A stretch of 64,000 bases of DNA, taken from positions 26,782 through 90,781 of the forward strand of contig CAZRCD010000008.1 in NCBI GenBank assembly GCA_964598485.1, read 5' to 3'. Origin of the DNA: SOJA01 sp964598485. Its GTDB lineage: Archaea > Thermoproteota > Bathyarchaeia > Bathyarchaeales > Bathycorpusculaceae. Numbering within the stretch: position 1 is the first letter of the stretch; each line of letters opens with the position of its first letter. Below, one piece after another: positions 17,797 to 27,085 of the stretch. The notes below the pieces were generated by a model. It had not been told where the DNA came from, did no database searches, and was given only the letters and a program-made list of their open reading frames with translations. Both the position numbers and the translations under genes were made by a program.

Positions 17797-19485
17797 ATGC
17801 TTATACGAAGTAACTTAAAAGCAGTTTCAACTCTTGCAATCATACTTTTAATGATAATATCCGCAGTAATAGGAGGCTTACTTTCTTACATGTTCACAAT
17901 TGCCTTCTTCACTGAAATACCTGAAAAAACAACAGTAACAATAACGGATGTTTATTTTAATAGGGAAAATGCTAGATCGTTCAAAATTACCCTTTTAAAC
18001 CCGTCCTATTCGCCTACAAACGCAACAATAACAAGAATCGCACTGAGCTTGAAGGGAGAGTCGCAACTTTACGATATCGTAGAAACAGAACCTTCAATCG
18101 AAAATGGGATAATTATTCAGAAAGGTGAAACAGTGAACATAACATGCTTTAAAGCTCAAAGAGACAGCGCCTATGTCTCTTGGGGAAGATTAGCTGGCGA
18201 ATTTGCTGGCGAAAACATCACTGTACACGTTTTCTCAACGGATTCACCAGCCGCGAACATTGAGGTAACTCTGCCGTTCGTTAAACTTCACGTAACCGAC
18301 ACGGATTTTGACTCCAAAGTTTCGTTTAATAGATTTAACATTACAACAATGAACGATGTAAATTCGGAGATTAACTTAACTATAAACGAAATAATGGTTG
18401 GAGGGGTTGATTTGGATGGCATGTCACCAGGGTTACCCCAGGTCATCGCAGGTGGAGAGTCTGTTCATTTTAACTGTACTGGAAGTTGGCGTAATTTAAT
18501 AAAAACAGCACTTTCGGTTTCTACTGAAGAAGGATACGTTTTTTCCCAAGAACTTGAGTTGCCGATGGTCCACACTGCAATTCAGAACGTACTTTTTAAC
18601 GAAAATACTGCGTACTTTAACGTGACAGTGTCCAATTCTGCAGACTCGGCTAACTATGTAAACGTCACAAAAATTACATGTACACTGGAAAATGGAACTA
18701 TCGTCCAACAAAATTATCCATCAGTAGGCGTAACACCAAATTCAACAAGCACCTTCACGTTCAACTGGACTTTGAAAGAATATAGAGGGAAGGAAATTAA
18801 CGTGACATCGTATTTGTTGCAAGATTTTAAAACCGACACATTCACGGTAGTAACTCCACCGCCAGTCATATTCAGCGTTTTAAATGAAAAGGAAGTTTTC
18901 GATTTGAAAGATAAAGAGCATTTTAACATTACATTACAAAATCATCCATCTTCCATCCAAGCGGTCAACATTACAAAAATAGCGGTTAAGGAAAACGGTG
19001 AGCTTATTGAGGTGATAAATGATACAAAGGCAAACCCGAAATTACCCTCTGACCCAATTGAACCTGGTCAACCCATAACGTTTTACTGTAATGTTACTGA
19101 TTGGACTGATTATGCAGGCAAAGATCTGACTTTAACCATTCACGCTATAAATCAAACTTTAGAAGAGTACACGTTTGAATTCAATTTTACCCTTCCGACA
19201 GTAATCCTAAATGTAACGTTCAATAGTAACATGAGCACGCAATATTTCAGCGTTAGCGTTCAGAACAAGGCGTTTTCAACTATCAACATAACTGGAATAA
19301 ATGTTAATGAAACGTGGATAAACACAACACTCACTTACCCCTCATTGCCGCTAACCATTGAAGACGGAAATACTCTGGTAATTCTCTGTCGACTTAACTG
19401 GCAACCATTGAGCGGTGGCGACGTAACAATTGTGGTCACTACATCAAACGGGTTCGAGGTTGCTGACAAAGTAGGAGTACCTTAA
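17797..19485 (+). CDS. Surface protein with type IV pilin-like N-terminus and tandem Ig-like domains
   Basis: About 562 residues. The N-terminus MLIRSNLKAVSTLAIILLMI resembles archaeal class III (type IV pilin-like) signals: short basic leader, then a hydrophobic helix beginning AVSTLAIILL. The rest is an extracellular array of about five roughly 95-residue beta-rich repeats. Each opens with a phrase like VYFNRENARSFKITLLNPS, VLFNENTAYFNVTVSN or VTFNSNMSTQYFSVSVQN and closes with a phrase like GETVNITC, GQPITFYC or GNTLVILC. Numerous N-x-S/T sequons suggest heavy glycosylation. ATG 17797 is preferred over the frame opening at 17731 because GGAAGGG lies 6 bases upstream. Pilus subunit, adhesin or S-layer-associated protein are the options; no pilin operon is next to it. 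Confidence 0.65.
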   Translation: MLIRSNLKAVSTLAIILLMIISAVIGGLLSYMFTIAFFTEIPEKTTVTITDVYFNRENARSFKITLLNPSYSPTNATITRIALSLKGESQLYDIVETEPSIENGIIIQKGETVNITCFKAQRDSAYVSWGRLAGEFAGENITVHVFSTDSPAANIEVTLPFVKLHVTDTDFDSKVSFNRFNITTMNDVNSEINLTINEIMVGGVDLDGMSPGLPQVIAGGESVHFNCTGSWRNLIKTALSVSTEEGYVFSQELELPMVHTAIQNVLFNENTAYFNVTVSNSADSANYVNVTKITCTLENGTIVQQNYPSVGVTPNSTSTFTFNWTLKEYRGKEINVTSYLLQDFKTDTFTVVTPPPVIFSVLNEKEVFDLKDKEHFNITLQNHPSSIQAVNITKIAVKENGELIEVINDTKANPKLPSDPIEPGQPITFYCNVTDWTDYAGKDLTLTIHAINQTLEEYTFEFNFTLPTVILNVTFNSNMSTQYFSVSVQNKAFSTINITGINVNETWINTTLTYPSLPLTIEDGNTLVILCRLNWQPLSGGDVTIVVTTSNGFEVADKVGVP

Positions 19486-19512
19486 TCATGAATAACTCTC
19501 GAGTGTGACTTC

Positions 19513-20718
19513 ATGAAAGCCATGAAAGTTACCCAAAGAGTAAGCACAATTGAATATGCTATTCGCGACGTTATTGTCTATGCCAAAGAATTGGCGAAAA
19601 CTGGGAAAAAAATCTATTATTTAAACATAGGCGATCCAGTTGCATTTGACTTTGACACCCCACCACATGTTAAGCAAGCTTTAATGAGAGCCGTTGAAGA
19701 AGGCGAGAATAGTTATTCTTCTTCTGAGGGGTTGCCTGAGCTTAGGCAAGCCATAAGTGAGAAGGAAATGAGGGTTAACAGTGTAGATGTTTCTGCTGAC
19801 GATGTTATTGTCACTGCGGGGATTTCTGAGGGCATACAAATGGTTATGGCAGCACTTATCAACGCTGGCGATGAAATTCTTCTTCCTGGACCTACTTATC
19901 CCCCTTACATTGCATATGCTAAATTCTTCGGTGGCAAACCAGTAACTTACGAGACGGTTGAGGAAAATGGTTGGCAACCAAACATTGACGACATACGCAG
20001 AAAAATTTCAGAGAAAACGCGGGGGATTGTGATTATTAATCCGAACAATCCTTGTGGTGCACTTTATGAAGAGAAAATTGTGAAAGAGATAGTGGATTTA
20101 GCGGGTGAAAACGGAGTTCCGATTATTTCAGACGAAATTTACGATCGAATTGTGTATGATAAGGAGTTTGTTAGCACATCTCACTTGGCTAAAGACGTTC
20201 CAGTAATAGGGTTAAACGGCTTTTCAAAGGCATACTTAATGACTGGGTGGAGACTTGGCTACGTGTATTTTCACGAGCAAAACAACGAGTTACAGGAGTT
20301 GAAGCAGTGCATCTTGAAGGAGGCGAGAATAAGGTTATGCGCAAACACTCCGGTTCAGAAAGCTGGGGCGACGGCGTTAACTGGGCCTCAAGATCACATC
20401 AAAGAGATGATTGGAAAGCTTAGGAAGAGAAGAGATTATGCGTGGAAAAGGCTGAATGAAATGGAAGGGATGAGCTGTGCAAAACCAGAGGCAGCATTCT
20501 ATGTTTTCCCAAAGGTCCACGGAGTAGCATCAAAATGGAGGAGTGACCGTGAATTTGTGTTGGAGCTTTTGAATGAAACAGGTGTGCTTTTCGTTCACGG
20601 GTCGGGTTTTGATCCAATTTACGGGTCAGGACATTTCAGAGCTGTCTTCCTTCCACCACTAGAAACACTTGAACGAGCATTGAACGAAGTGGAAGGTTTC
20701 ATGGAAAAGAATAGGTAA
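19513..20718 (+). CDS. Class I/II PLP-dependent aminotransferase (alanine aminotransferase-like)
   Basis: 401 residues, fold type I aminotransferase. Visible landmarks: YLNIGDPVAFDFDTPPHV near residue 36, the PLP-phosphate region around TAGISEGIQMV, INPNNPCGALY (substrate Asn loop), SDEIYDRIVY and the Schiff-base Lys in GFSKAYLMTGWRLGY (about residue 236). Archaeal members of this group are usually annotated as alanine or aspartate aminotransferases; specificity is not readable. ATG 19513 is taken as start with a second ATG three codons on; no strong ribosome site. It lies 27 bases after the surface-protein gene and faces another aminotransferase. Confidence 0.88.
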   Translation: MKAMKVTQRVSTIEYAIRDVIVYAKELAKTGKKIYYLNIGDPVAFDFDTPPHVKQALMRAVEEGENSYSSSEGLPELRQAISEKEMRVNSVDVSADDVIVTAGISEGIQMVMAALINAGDEILLPGPTYPPYIAYAKFFGGKPVTYETVEENGWQPNIDDIRRKISEKTRGIVIINPNNPCGALYEEKIVKEIVDLAGENGVPIISDEIYDRIVYDKEFVSTSHLAKDVPVIGLNGFSKAYLMTGWRLGYVYFHEQNNELQELKQCILKEARIRLCANTPVQKAGATALTGPQDHIKEMIGKLRKRRDYAWKRLNEMEGMSCAKPEAAFYVFPKVHGVASKWRSDREFVLELLNETGVLFVHGSGFDPIYGSGHFRAVFLPPLETLERALNEVEGFMEKNR

Positions 20719-20748
20719 GAACGGTAAAGACAGCTATGCGTGTATTAT

Positions 20749-21966
20749 TTATAGCCTTTCTTTGATTGCTTGTCCTAGCCTTTTGATGCCTTCCTCTATT
20801 TCATCCATCGCTGGATAGCTGAAGTTCAGCCTCATCGTGTTTGTTCCGCTTCCATCCACGAAGAATGACTGGCCTGGAACGTAGGCAATCTTATGTTTCT
20901 TGATGCAGTCTTCGATGAGTTCTTTGGTGTTCACTTTTTCAGGAAGCCAAGCGAATATGAATAGCCCGCCTATGGGCGTTGTCCACTTGCATCCCTTTGG
21001 GAAATAGGTTTCCAGAGCCTCCAGCATTTTGTCTCTCTTCGTCTTGTAGAGTGCACGAATCTTTGTAAGATTCTCGTGGATAACCTTTCTTTCTAGTGCT
21101 CCATAAGCGATGTACTGTAGAAGCGGTGAGGTACACAGATCCATACCCTGTTTGGCGAGCACGAACTTTTCGATTAGCCTGTCGTCAGCTACCACCCATC
21201 CTAGGCGCAGTCCAGGAGACAGGATCTTGCTGAAGGTTGAAAGGTGTATGACTCGCCCTTCAGTGTCCATGGATTTCAGAGGAGCAACATCAATAGGCTC
21301 GTACAGTATTAGACTGTAGGGGTCGTCTTCAATGACTAGAAAGTCGTACTCCGACGCAAGTTCGAGAAGACGTTTTCGGCGCTCCATGGATAGGGTTACG
21401 CCAGTAGGGTTTTGACATGTAGGAACCGTATAGAGAAACTTTACTTTTTTGTGCTTAGACTGTAGTTCTTTCAGGACGTCTTCTAAGGAGCCCATTATGA
21501 TGCCGTCATCATCCATTTTCAACCCAACAAACTCTGGATTGTAGGCACTAAAGGTGTTAATGGCAGCTAGGTATGTTGGAAGCTCCATAAGCACGACATC
21601 TCCTTCATCGATGAAGACTTTTCCAAAAAGGTCAAGTCCTTGTTGGCTGCCGCTTAAAACGAGAATGTTGTCGATGCTAGGCACATTAATTCCTTTCCAC
21701 TCCATGAAACTCTTGAGCTCTGATCTCAGCTCTTTCAAGCCCTGAGTCGTGCCGTACTGTAGAAGTTTGTCGCCGTGCTCGCTTATTCCTTCGGTGATGA
21801 TTTCTATAATCTGTTGTCGAGGAAACGTGGATGGGGAGGGCATACCGCCGCCGAAGGAGATTATACCTCCCTCAGCAACCCACTTCAGAAGTTGTCGGAT
21901 CTCCGATGCTTTTAGTAGTGATGTTCTTTTAGCGAAGAAATTTTCAGGAACTAGCATTTTATCCAC
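20749..21966 (-). CDS. PLP-dependent aminotransferase, 2-aminoadipate/LysN-like group
   Basis: 405 residues. The N-terminal ASEIRQLLKWV and ISFGGGMPSPSTFP, the loop GSQQGLDLFGKVFIDEGDVV, TVPTCQNPTGVTLS, EDDPYSLILY and the PLP lysine in TFSKILSPGLRLGW define the branch containing 2-aminoadipate aminotransferase, aromatic/multi-substrate archaeal transaminases and the catalytic part of MocR regulators. No DNA-binding domain is attached. Likely roles are lysine, aromatic or branched-chain amino acid transamination. The start is GTG 21966 or the ATG three codons later (21957); neither has a clear ribosome site. It forms a minus-strand run with ilvE and thrS. Confidence 0.86.
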   Translation of the reverse strand: MDKMLVPENFFAKRTSLLKASEIRQLLKWVAEGGIISFGGGMPSPSTFPRQQIIEIITEGISEHGDKLLQYGTTQGLKELRSELKSFMEWKGINVPSIDNILVLSGSQQGLDLFGKVFIDEGDVVLMELPTYLAAINTFSAYNPEFVGLKMDDDGIIMGSLEDVLKELQSKHKKVKFLYTVPTCQNPTGVTLSMERRKRLLELASEYDFLVIEDDPYSLILYEPIDVAPLKSMDTEGRVIHLSTFSKILSPGLRLGWVVADDRLIEKFVLAKQGMDLCTSPLLQYIAYGALERKVIHENLTKIRALYKTKRDKMLEALETYFPKGCKWTTPIGGLFIFAWLPEKVNTKELIEDCIKKHKIAYVPGQSFFVDGSGTNTMRLNFSYPAMDEIEEGIKRLGQAIKERL

Positions 21967-22056
21967 TTAACGCGTTTACAAAGTGTAAGCTTAAAATTTC
22001 TTTCGGTAACTTTCTTGTGGTTCTTATGGAAAAGTGGAGTGTTTTACGGCGTCTTG

Positions 22057-22947
22057 CTATTGATAGATTGGTATTCCTTCTTTCGGGTCTCGGACAAGCT
22101 TTTCGAATTCTTGCATTAATTGTCGTGTTATTGGTCCGGGTTTGCCGTCGCCTATCATTCGCTTATTGACTTCTACTATTGGGATGATTTCTGCTGCTGT
22201 GCCAGTGAAGAAGGCTTCATCTGCTGTGAACAAATCTGTCGGCGTGATAGTTTTTTCAGTGGCTTTGTATCCAAGTTTTTCAGCCAGTTTCATGACAACG
22301 TCTCTTGTTATTCCAACTAGAGCACCGGTTGATGTTGGCGGAGTTGTGACTTTTCCGTTTTGAACTATGAAGAGGTTTTCGGCTACGCCTTCACTTATGT
22401 GACCGTTTTTGTCTAGGCATATGGCTTCGTCAAAACCCGCAATGTTCGCTTCAATCTTTCCCAATATGCTGTTCAGGTAGTTTAGGGATTTGACTTCGTG
22501 GGATGTTGCATCCACGGGGTCCCGTTTCACCCAAACAATCATGGCTCTTATTCCTTTTTCTTTTGCTTCACCTGAATGAAGTTTTATGACGTCGGTTATG
22601 ATTATCACCGTGGGTTTTGGGCATTTTCTCGGGTCAAGTCCTAAATCGCCGACGCCTCTAGTTACGACTAGGCGTATGTATGCGTCTCGCAAATTGTTTT
22701 TTCGCAAGGTTTCTAAAACAGCTTTTATCATTTCTTCTTTTGTCAGTGGAATCTGAAGCATGATTACACGTGCCGAGCGATACAATCTGTCTATGTGTTC
22801 TTTGAGTTTGAAGACTACGCTGTTATAGGCGCGGATTCCTTCAAAGATGCCGTCTCCATATAAAAGTCCGTGATCGTAAACTGAAACTTTTGCTTGCGAC
22901 TTTGGATAGTATTTCCCATCTATGCAGATGAGTAAATCTTTTTCCAA
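22057..22947 (-). CDS. ilvE: Branched-chain amino acid aminotransferase
   Basis: 296 residues, fold type IV PLP enzyme. KVSVYDHGLLYGDGIFEGIR (the typical N-terminal substrate loop), the PLP lysine in HEVKSLNYLNSIL, ISEGVAENLFIV and FFTGTAAEIIPI are diagnostic for IlvE; a D-amino acid transaminase would lack several of these. It converts 2-oxo acids to Leu, Ile and Val with glutamate. The start is TTG 22947, supported by GGAGG with a 10-base spacer. It is the upstream neighbour of the LysN-like aminotransferase on the same strand. Confidence 0.94.
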   Translation of the reverse strand: MEKDLLICIDGKYYPKSQAKVSVYDHGLLYGDGIFEGIRAYNSVVFKLKEHIDRLYRSARVIMLQIPLTKEEMIKAVLETLRKNNLRDAYIRLVVTRGVGDLGLDPRKCPKPTVIIITDVIKLHSGEAKEKGIRAMIVWVKRDPVDATSHEVKSLNYLNSILGKIEANIAGFDEAICLDKNGHISEGVAENLFIVQNGKVTTPPTSTGALVGITRDVVMKLAEKLGYKATEKTITPTDLFTADEAFFTGTAAEIIPIVEVNKRMIGDGKPGPITRQLMQEFEKLVRDPKEGIPIYQ

Positions 22948-23025
22948 GGGTTTTATTCCTCCAAACTGGAGAATCTAGTCTATTCAAATATATTTTTTGT
23001 AAAAAGTTGGTTGTTTCAATCATTG

Positions 23026-24894
23026 TTAACCGTAGAATTGCGGTCTTTTTGATAGGTGTTTTGGAACTGGAAGCGGTTTGAATGGTTTTCCTTTCACTTT
23101 TTCTTTAATCTCGTTTGTCAGTTCTTCAAGTTTCATTTTGCGCATTTTTCCAGCTTTTCTGTCCCTCACTGGAAGTACATCTGATTCTATTTCTTTTTGT
23201 CCCACGACGATTATGTATGGAATCCATTCTCTTTCAGCTTCTCTAACTCTTTTTTGCATGGTAAACGTCTGGTCATCGATGTCTACCCGTATGTTTTGTG
23301 TATCTAGACTAGATGCCAATTTTTCAGCATGCTCAAAGTGCTTGTCTGACATGGGGATTATGCGTACTTGCGTGGGTGAAAGCCATAATGGAAGCATTGG
23401 TGGGTTGCCCCTTTGTTGTTCCTTGTAGGCTTTTTCCAATAATGCATAAACACATCTTTCGATTGCTCCGCTTGGAGAACAGTGCATAATTAGCGGATGA
23501 CGTTTCTCACCTTTCTCGTCAACATAGGTTATGTTGTATCTTTTTGCGTTTTCAACATCTATTTGATCCGTAGAAAGGGCTGCTGCTTTGTCTTGGTTGT
23601 CTACGACATTGAAATCCCATTTCAGTATGAAATAGAAAAAGCGTTCCCTCCACATTTCAGACAGGACTGGTCTTCCGAAGATTTTGGCTAAAGATTTGAT
23701 GAAGTCTTTATTTTCTTCGTAGAAGTCTTTTGTGAAACGTATTGCTGCTTCATAGTCGTCTTCGGATAAGCCTATTTCCTCTAGGATTTGCATGCACAAT
23801 TTGAATCTTACTAGGAATTCTTTTTTGGCTTGTTCGAGGTCTGTGCAGAAGGCGTGACAGTCTGGCATCGTGAATGCTCGCAGTCGCCTTAAACCGACAA
23901 CCTCGCCTCTTTGTTCCCGTCTGAAACTGTAGCGTGTTAATTCGTAAACTTTTAGTGGCATTTGCTTGTAAGAGAACTGGGCGTCATGAACCATCAAAAA
24001 TTGTCCGAAGCACGCCGCAAACCGTAGAAACAGTGTTTTGTTCTCTGATTTTAGTATGTATTGCCTTGCTGGAAAACGGTTTACGTAGTCCGCTAGACTT
24101 GGATGCTGAAAATCGTACATGATTGGAGTTTCAACTTCCATTGCTCCATACTCGATCATTTTGACGTTGACAAACTGTTCGAGCAGGGATTTGATTAGTC
24201 GGCCTTTTGGATACCAGCGTATGTTTCCAGGGTCGCTTCCCGGCTCATAATCAGCTATTTCCAGTCTTTTCATTAATAGAACGTGTGGAGGCGCTTGCTG
24301 ACTTGCCCTAATCTTTGAGGTTTCATATGCTGCGAATTTATGCAGGTTTTCCCGTCCTTTAAAGTCGAACTCTTCAACTGGTACCATTTTTCCGTCTGGA
24401 TGGATGATGTACCAAGAGGATCTGAGTTTTTCTTCAGCCTTTACCGCTTCGGAAACCTTTTCTTCTTTCTTCTCTTCTGCTTCAGCTGGCAAGATGGCGC
24501 GTGATTGCTCGGCAAGTGGATGCCCCTTTATCGAAATTGTGAACTGCTTGTTCCAGCCGAATGGCGCACGATATGTTTCTAAGCCTATCTCCTTTGCGTA
24601 GGCTTCCATGACTTTGACTACCTCTAGTGCGTTTTCGGGTTTTGCCAAGTTGCTACTTAAGTGTGCGTATGGATAGATTAGAATCCGGTTTACCTTCAGT
24701 TTTTCTAGGAAGGCTTGAACTTCGTCTATGGCTTTTTTAGCTACTGCCTCGTTGTCGCCTTCTTCAACAGCAGTGAACAGGACAACGAGTTCTTCTAGTC
24801 GCTTTTCTTTTTTTTCAGCTTGTTCAGCGATGGCTATTTCTTTTTGGATAGGCTTATACTGGATGAAGGTTGAGTGCAACTGTAATATTCGCAT
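23026..24894 (-). CDS. thrS: Threonyl-tRNA synthetase, archaeal type
   Basis: 622 residues. The N-terminal about 140 residues (MRILQLHSTFIQYKP, IYPYAHLSSNLAKPE) form the D-aminoacyl-tRNA deacylase-like editing domain specific to archaeal ThrRS, which removes serine. The catalytic core has GNIRWYPKGRLIKSLLEQFV, VETPIMYDF (motif 1 area) and ELTRYSFRREQRGEVVGLRR (motif 2). The C-terminal anticodon domain has LSPTQVRIIPMSDKH and YIIVVGQKE. It charges tRNA-Thr. The end of the gene is followed by about 80 bases before ilvE. Confidence 0.96.
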   Translation of the reverse strand: MRILQLHSTFIQYKPIQKEIAIAEQAEKKEKRLEELVVLFTAVEEGDNEAVAKKAIDEVQAFLEKLKVNRILIYPYAHLSSNLAKPENALEVVKVMEAYAKEIGLETYRAPFGWNKQFTISIKGHPLAEQSRAILPAEAEEKKEEKVSEAVKAEEKLRSSWYIIHPDGKMVPVEEFDFKGRENLHKFAAYETSKIRASQQAPPHVLLMKRLEIADYEPGSDPGNIRWYPKGRLIKSLLEQFVNVKMIEYGAMEVETPIMYDFQHPSLADYVNRFPARQYILKSENKTLFLRFAACFGQFLMVHDAQFSYKQMPLKVYELTRYSFRREQRGEVVGLRRLRAFTMPDCHAFCTDLEQAKKEFLVRFKLCMQILEEIGLSEDDYEAAIRFTKDFYEENKDFIKSLAKIFGRPVLSEMWRERFFYFILKWDFNVVDNQDKAAALSTDQIDVENAKRYNITYVDEKGEKRHPLIMHCSPSGAIERCVYALLEKAYKEQQRGNPPMLPLWLSPTQVRIIPMSDKHFEHAEKLASSLDTQNIRVDIDDQTFTMQKRVREAEREWIPYIIVVGQKEIESDVLPVRDRKAGKMRKMKLEELTNEIKEKVKGKPFKPLPVPKHLSKRPQFYG

Positions 24895-24916
24895 AAAATC
24901 CCTCGCCTTCTAGCCT

Positions 24917-25129
24917 TTATGATGGTTTATATCGCCACTGTTCAACCTTTTTCTCTTTTTTAGTCTTCTTTTTATATTCTTTGTAATGTTCTTTGCATAA
25001 ATAAGTCCGTCTTTCGTTACTGCTAATGTTGAGGCCAGCAGACTTGACTTTTGCCGATGAAATTGAGCGCACAGCGTCTTTACTGCAACCAGAAACACTG
25101 CATTTCACCCCTTTAGCGATACGTCCCAA
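24917..25129 (-). CDS. Small conserved archaeal zinc-finger-like protein
   Basis: 70 residues beginning MGRIAKGVKCSVSGCSKDAV, with a second half-site YLCKEHYKEYKKKT, giving a possible C-x4-C ... C-x2-H metal site. It is followed by a very basic tail (KKTKKEKK) ending QWRY. The pattern is one I recognise from TACK archaea, where it is a hypothetical protein; nucleic-acid or ribosome binding is a guess from charge. It sits directly upstream of thrS on the same strand (22-base gap), suggesting co-transcription. Confidence 0.65.
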   Translation of the reverse strand: MGRIAKGVKCSVSGCSKDAVRSISSAKVKSAGLNISSNERRTYLCKEHYKEYKKKTKKEKKVEQWRYKPS

Positions 25130-25171
25130 TGTTAAACGCCTCTTTACTGCTTTAACGCAATAAGATACACG

Positions 25172-26119
25172 TCATTGCTTAATTTCTTTTTCATAAAGCA
25201 CGCGTGCCCTTCGATAAATCTCTGCTTTTTCGCCTAAGAATGTTGGGCCAGCAGCCTCAACGACAAGCGAGGCAGCCGCAGAACCCACACATGCGCACCA
25301 CAACAAGTTTTCACCACGGATGTATTCAGCCAAAAAACCTCCGATAAAAACGTCTCCAGCCCCCGTTGGGTCAACAACCTTCTTCGACTTGTAGGCTGGA
25401 ATCTTATAGACTGTTTCTTCGACGGAAAGCACGGCACCCTTCATCCCCAAAGTTACGATGATTATTTCGACGCCATAATCATGGACTGCCTTTATGGCTG
25501 ATTTCTGGGTTGACATGCCAGTTACGACTTTAATTTCGTCTGAGGAAGACTTGTAAATGTCAACGAGTTCTAACACTCGCTTGTCGGTTAGCGAACCACG
25601 GATGACGTTTCCTTTTTCGTCGAAGCTTCGCACCAGCCCTTGCGGGTCGAGGGACAACCACTGAGCACAGCTTCTTAATTTCTTGGCAGCTTCGTACGTA
25701 ACTTCGCCTGCAATGGGTGCAACATGAATGGCTTTAGCTTTCAGAGATTTGGAGAAATCATCAACAGTGATTGGTGGAGCTCTGCTCTTTAGTCGCAATT
25801 TTCTGGTTCTCAAGTTGTTACTGTATTTTAGTTCGAAACGCGTGGTCTGTGCAGTCTCAACTTTGACTATTCCAGATAGATTAACACCTTCTTGCTCAAG
25901 CCACCACAAATAAGCCTTTGGAAAGTCACCGCCAACCTTTGAAACAACGGAAACGGTTGTATCCAAGCGTCGGGCAGCAAAAGAAGCATAGGCTATGGAT
26001 CCACCTAAGACAATAAAGGGCGTGTTCCTATCTGGGAGAAAAATAGAATCTATAGCGAAATGCCCTACTGAAATGATGTCAAACACTTGCGATTTTAGCC
26101 TCCTGTCAGAATATTGCAT
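25172..26119 (-). CDS. PfkB/ribokinase-family sugar or nucleoside kinase
   Basis: 315 residues. The N-terminal FIVLGGSIAYASFAARRL (di-Gly substrate lid region) and the C-terminal signature VVDPTGAGDVFIGGFLAEYI, carrying the catalytic Asp of GAGD, place it in the PfkB superfamily. Substrate cannot be read; archaeal relatives include ribokinase-, cytidine- and myo-inositol-kinase-like members. ATG 26119 is the only sensible start. It precedes the zinc-finger and thrS genes on the same strand by about 40 bases. Confidence 0.87.
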   Translation of the reverse strand: MQYSDRRLKSQVFDIISVGHFAIDSIFLPDRNTPFIVLGGSIAYASFAARRLDTTVSVVSKVGGDFPKAYLWWLEQEGVNLSGIVKVETAQTTRFELKYSNNLRTRKLRLKSRAPPITVDDFSKSLKAKAIHVAPIAGEVTYEAAKKLRSCAQWLSLDPQGLVRSFDEKGNVIRGSLTDKRVLELVDIYKSSSDEIKVVTGMSTQKSAIKAVHDYGVEIIIVTLGMKGAVLSVEETVYKIPAYKSKKVVDPTGAGDVFIGGFLAEYIRGENLLWCACVGSAAASLVVEAAGPTFLGEKAEIYRRARVLYEKEIKQ

Positions 26120-26344
26120 GAAACTGAACTTAAAACCAACGGAACATCACTTTACATTTTAGGTCTAGGCTGGTTTCCGTTAAGCTTTCATGTTAAGTTA
26201 AGGAATTACTTGATGCCTCCCTTGCGGGGCAATTGAAATTAAGACCTTGTAATTGCTGCAAACTCGTAGTTTACACGCATAAAGTCATTGTATAGTTCCG
26301 TTCTCAAACAATCAAATTTTGAAATTTGAAAGAGGTGATGTTTA

Positions 26345-26694
26345 ATACTCAACATTCGTAATATGAGAGTTGAAGATGTGGAAACAGTAGCGAGGATGGC
26401 GGCTTTAGACTATCACAATGATCCGGAGAAGGGTTATAGAAAAGCCAAAGAACACACATTAGACCATTTAAAAATCGTGTCTCAACATTGCTATGTGGTG
26501 GAAAACGACGATAAACAAGTCATTGCAGTAATCGTTTTGCACCCGCAAGAGAAGATTTTCATATGAAAGAAATTTAGCGAAACAAAGAGGCTTTAGCCTT
26601 ACTTAGAACAAAGCTTTTGGGATATTTGGAAAACGTTCAAACAGAAGTTCTATGTTGTCCTTACGCCCTAAGAAGACTCATGGAAACATACTAA
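26345..26694 (+). pseudogene. Decayed GNAT-like acetyltransferase with lost start codon
   Basis: The frame reads LNIRNMRVEDVETVARMAAL, a typical GNAT N-terminus. AGAGGTG lies 7 bases before codon ATA 26345, exactly where the start should be, suggesting ATG became ATA. After VIAVIVLHPQEKIF a stop appears. In the next frame the C-terminal acetyl-CoA-binding helix persists (RNKEALALLRTKLLGYLENV, then RRLMETY and TAA at 26692-26694), with another stop before it and missing middle sequence. An alternative start at ATG 26363 would give a 67-residue stub. Several independent lesions argue for a true pseudogene rather than a sequencing slip. Confidence 0.68.
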
Positions 26695-26696
26695 AT

Positions 26697-27044
26697 TTAT
26701 GATTGAAGTAGCAGAATTGCTTTCGCTAGGTCGCCTTCGCATTCTTCCAGTGCTTTCCTAGCTTCCTCTAAACTTTTTCCAGTTTGATCAGCCACAAGCC
26801 TAACATCCTCTTCCGGTACGACCAATTTGCGTTCTACCGCTTTCTCAACTATCTTTCCGCCGGTTACCTGAAAGATTTTCTGTCCTTGAACTTCCATTAT
26901 TGCCACTTCAGGCTCTTCAATTGTTATTTCTTTGCTACCTGTTTTAATGATTACTTCTTCAACGTCTGGTATTGCGTCCATACTCAGACCCATGCGCTGC
27001 ATCATACGTTTCGCGTCACGGGGACTTACGCGTCGTCTTCTCAT
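26697..27044 (-). CDS. nac: Nascent polypeptide-associated complex protein, archaeal alpha type
   Basis: 115 residues. An N-terminal basic MRRRRVSPRDAKRMMQRMGL, a central NAC domain (EEVIIKTGSKEITIEEPEVA; GQKIFQVTGG) and a C-terminal UBA domain (VRLVADQTGKSLEEARKALE, then GDLAKAILLL). It binds nascent chains at the ribosome exit tunnel and forms a homodimer in archaea. The PUA-domain gene lies directly upstream (41-base gap, same strand). The stop is two bases from the end of the dead acetyltransferase. Confidence 0.95.
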   Translation of the reverse strand: MRRRRVSPRDAKRMMQRMGLSMDAIPDVEEVIIKTGSKEITIEEPEVAIMEVQGQKIFQVTGGKIVEKAVERKLVVPEEDVRLVADQTGKSLEEARKALEECEGDLAKAILLLQS

Positions 27045-27085
27045 AGAACCACCTTTCTACCATAACAATTACTGAAAACTCATAC

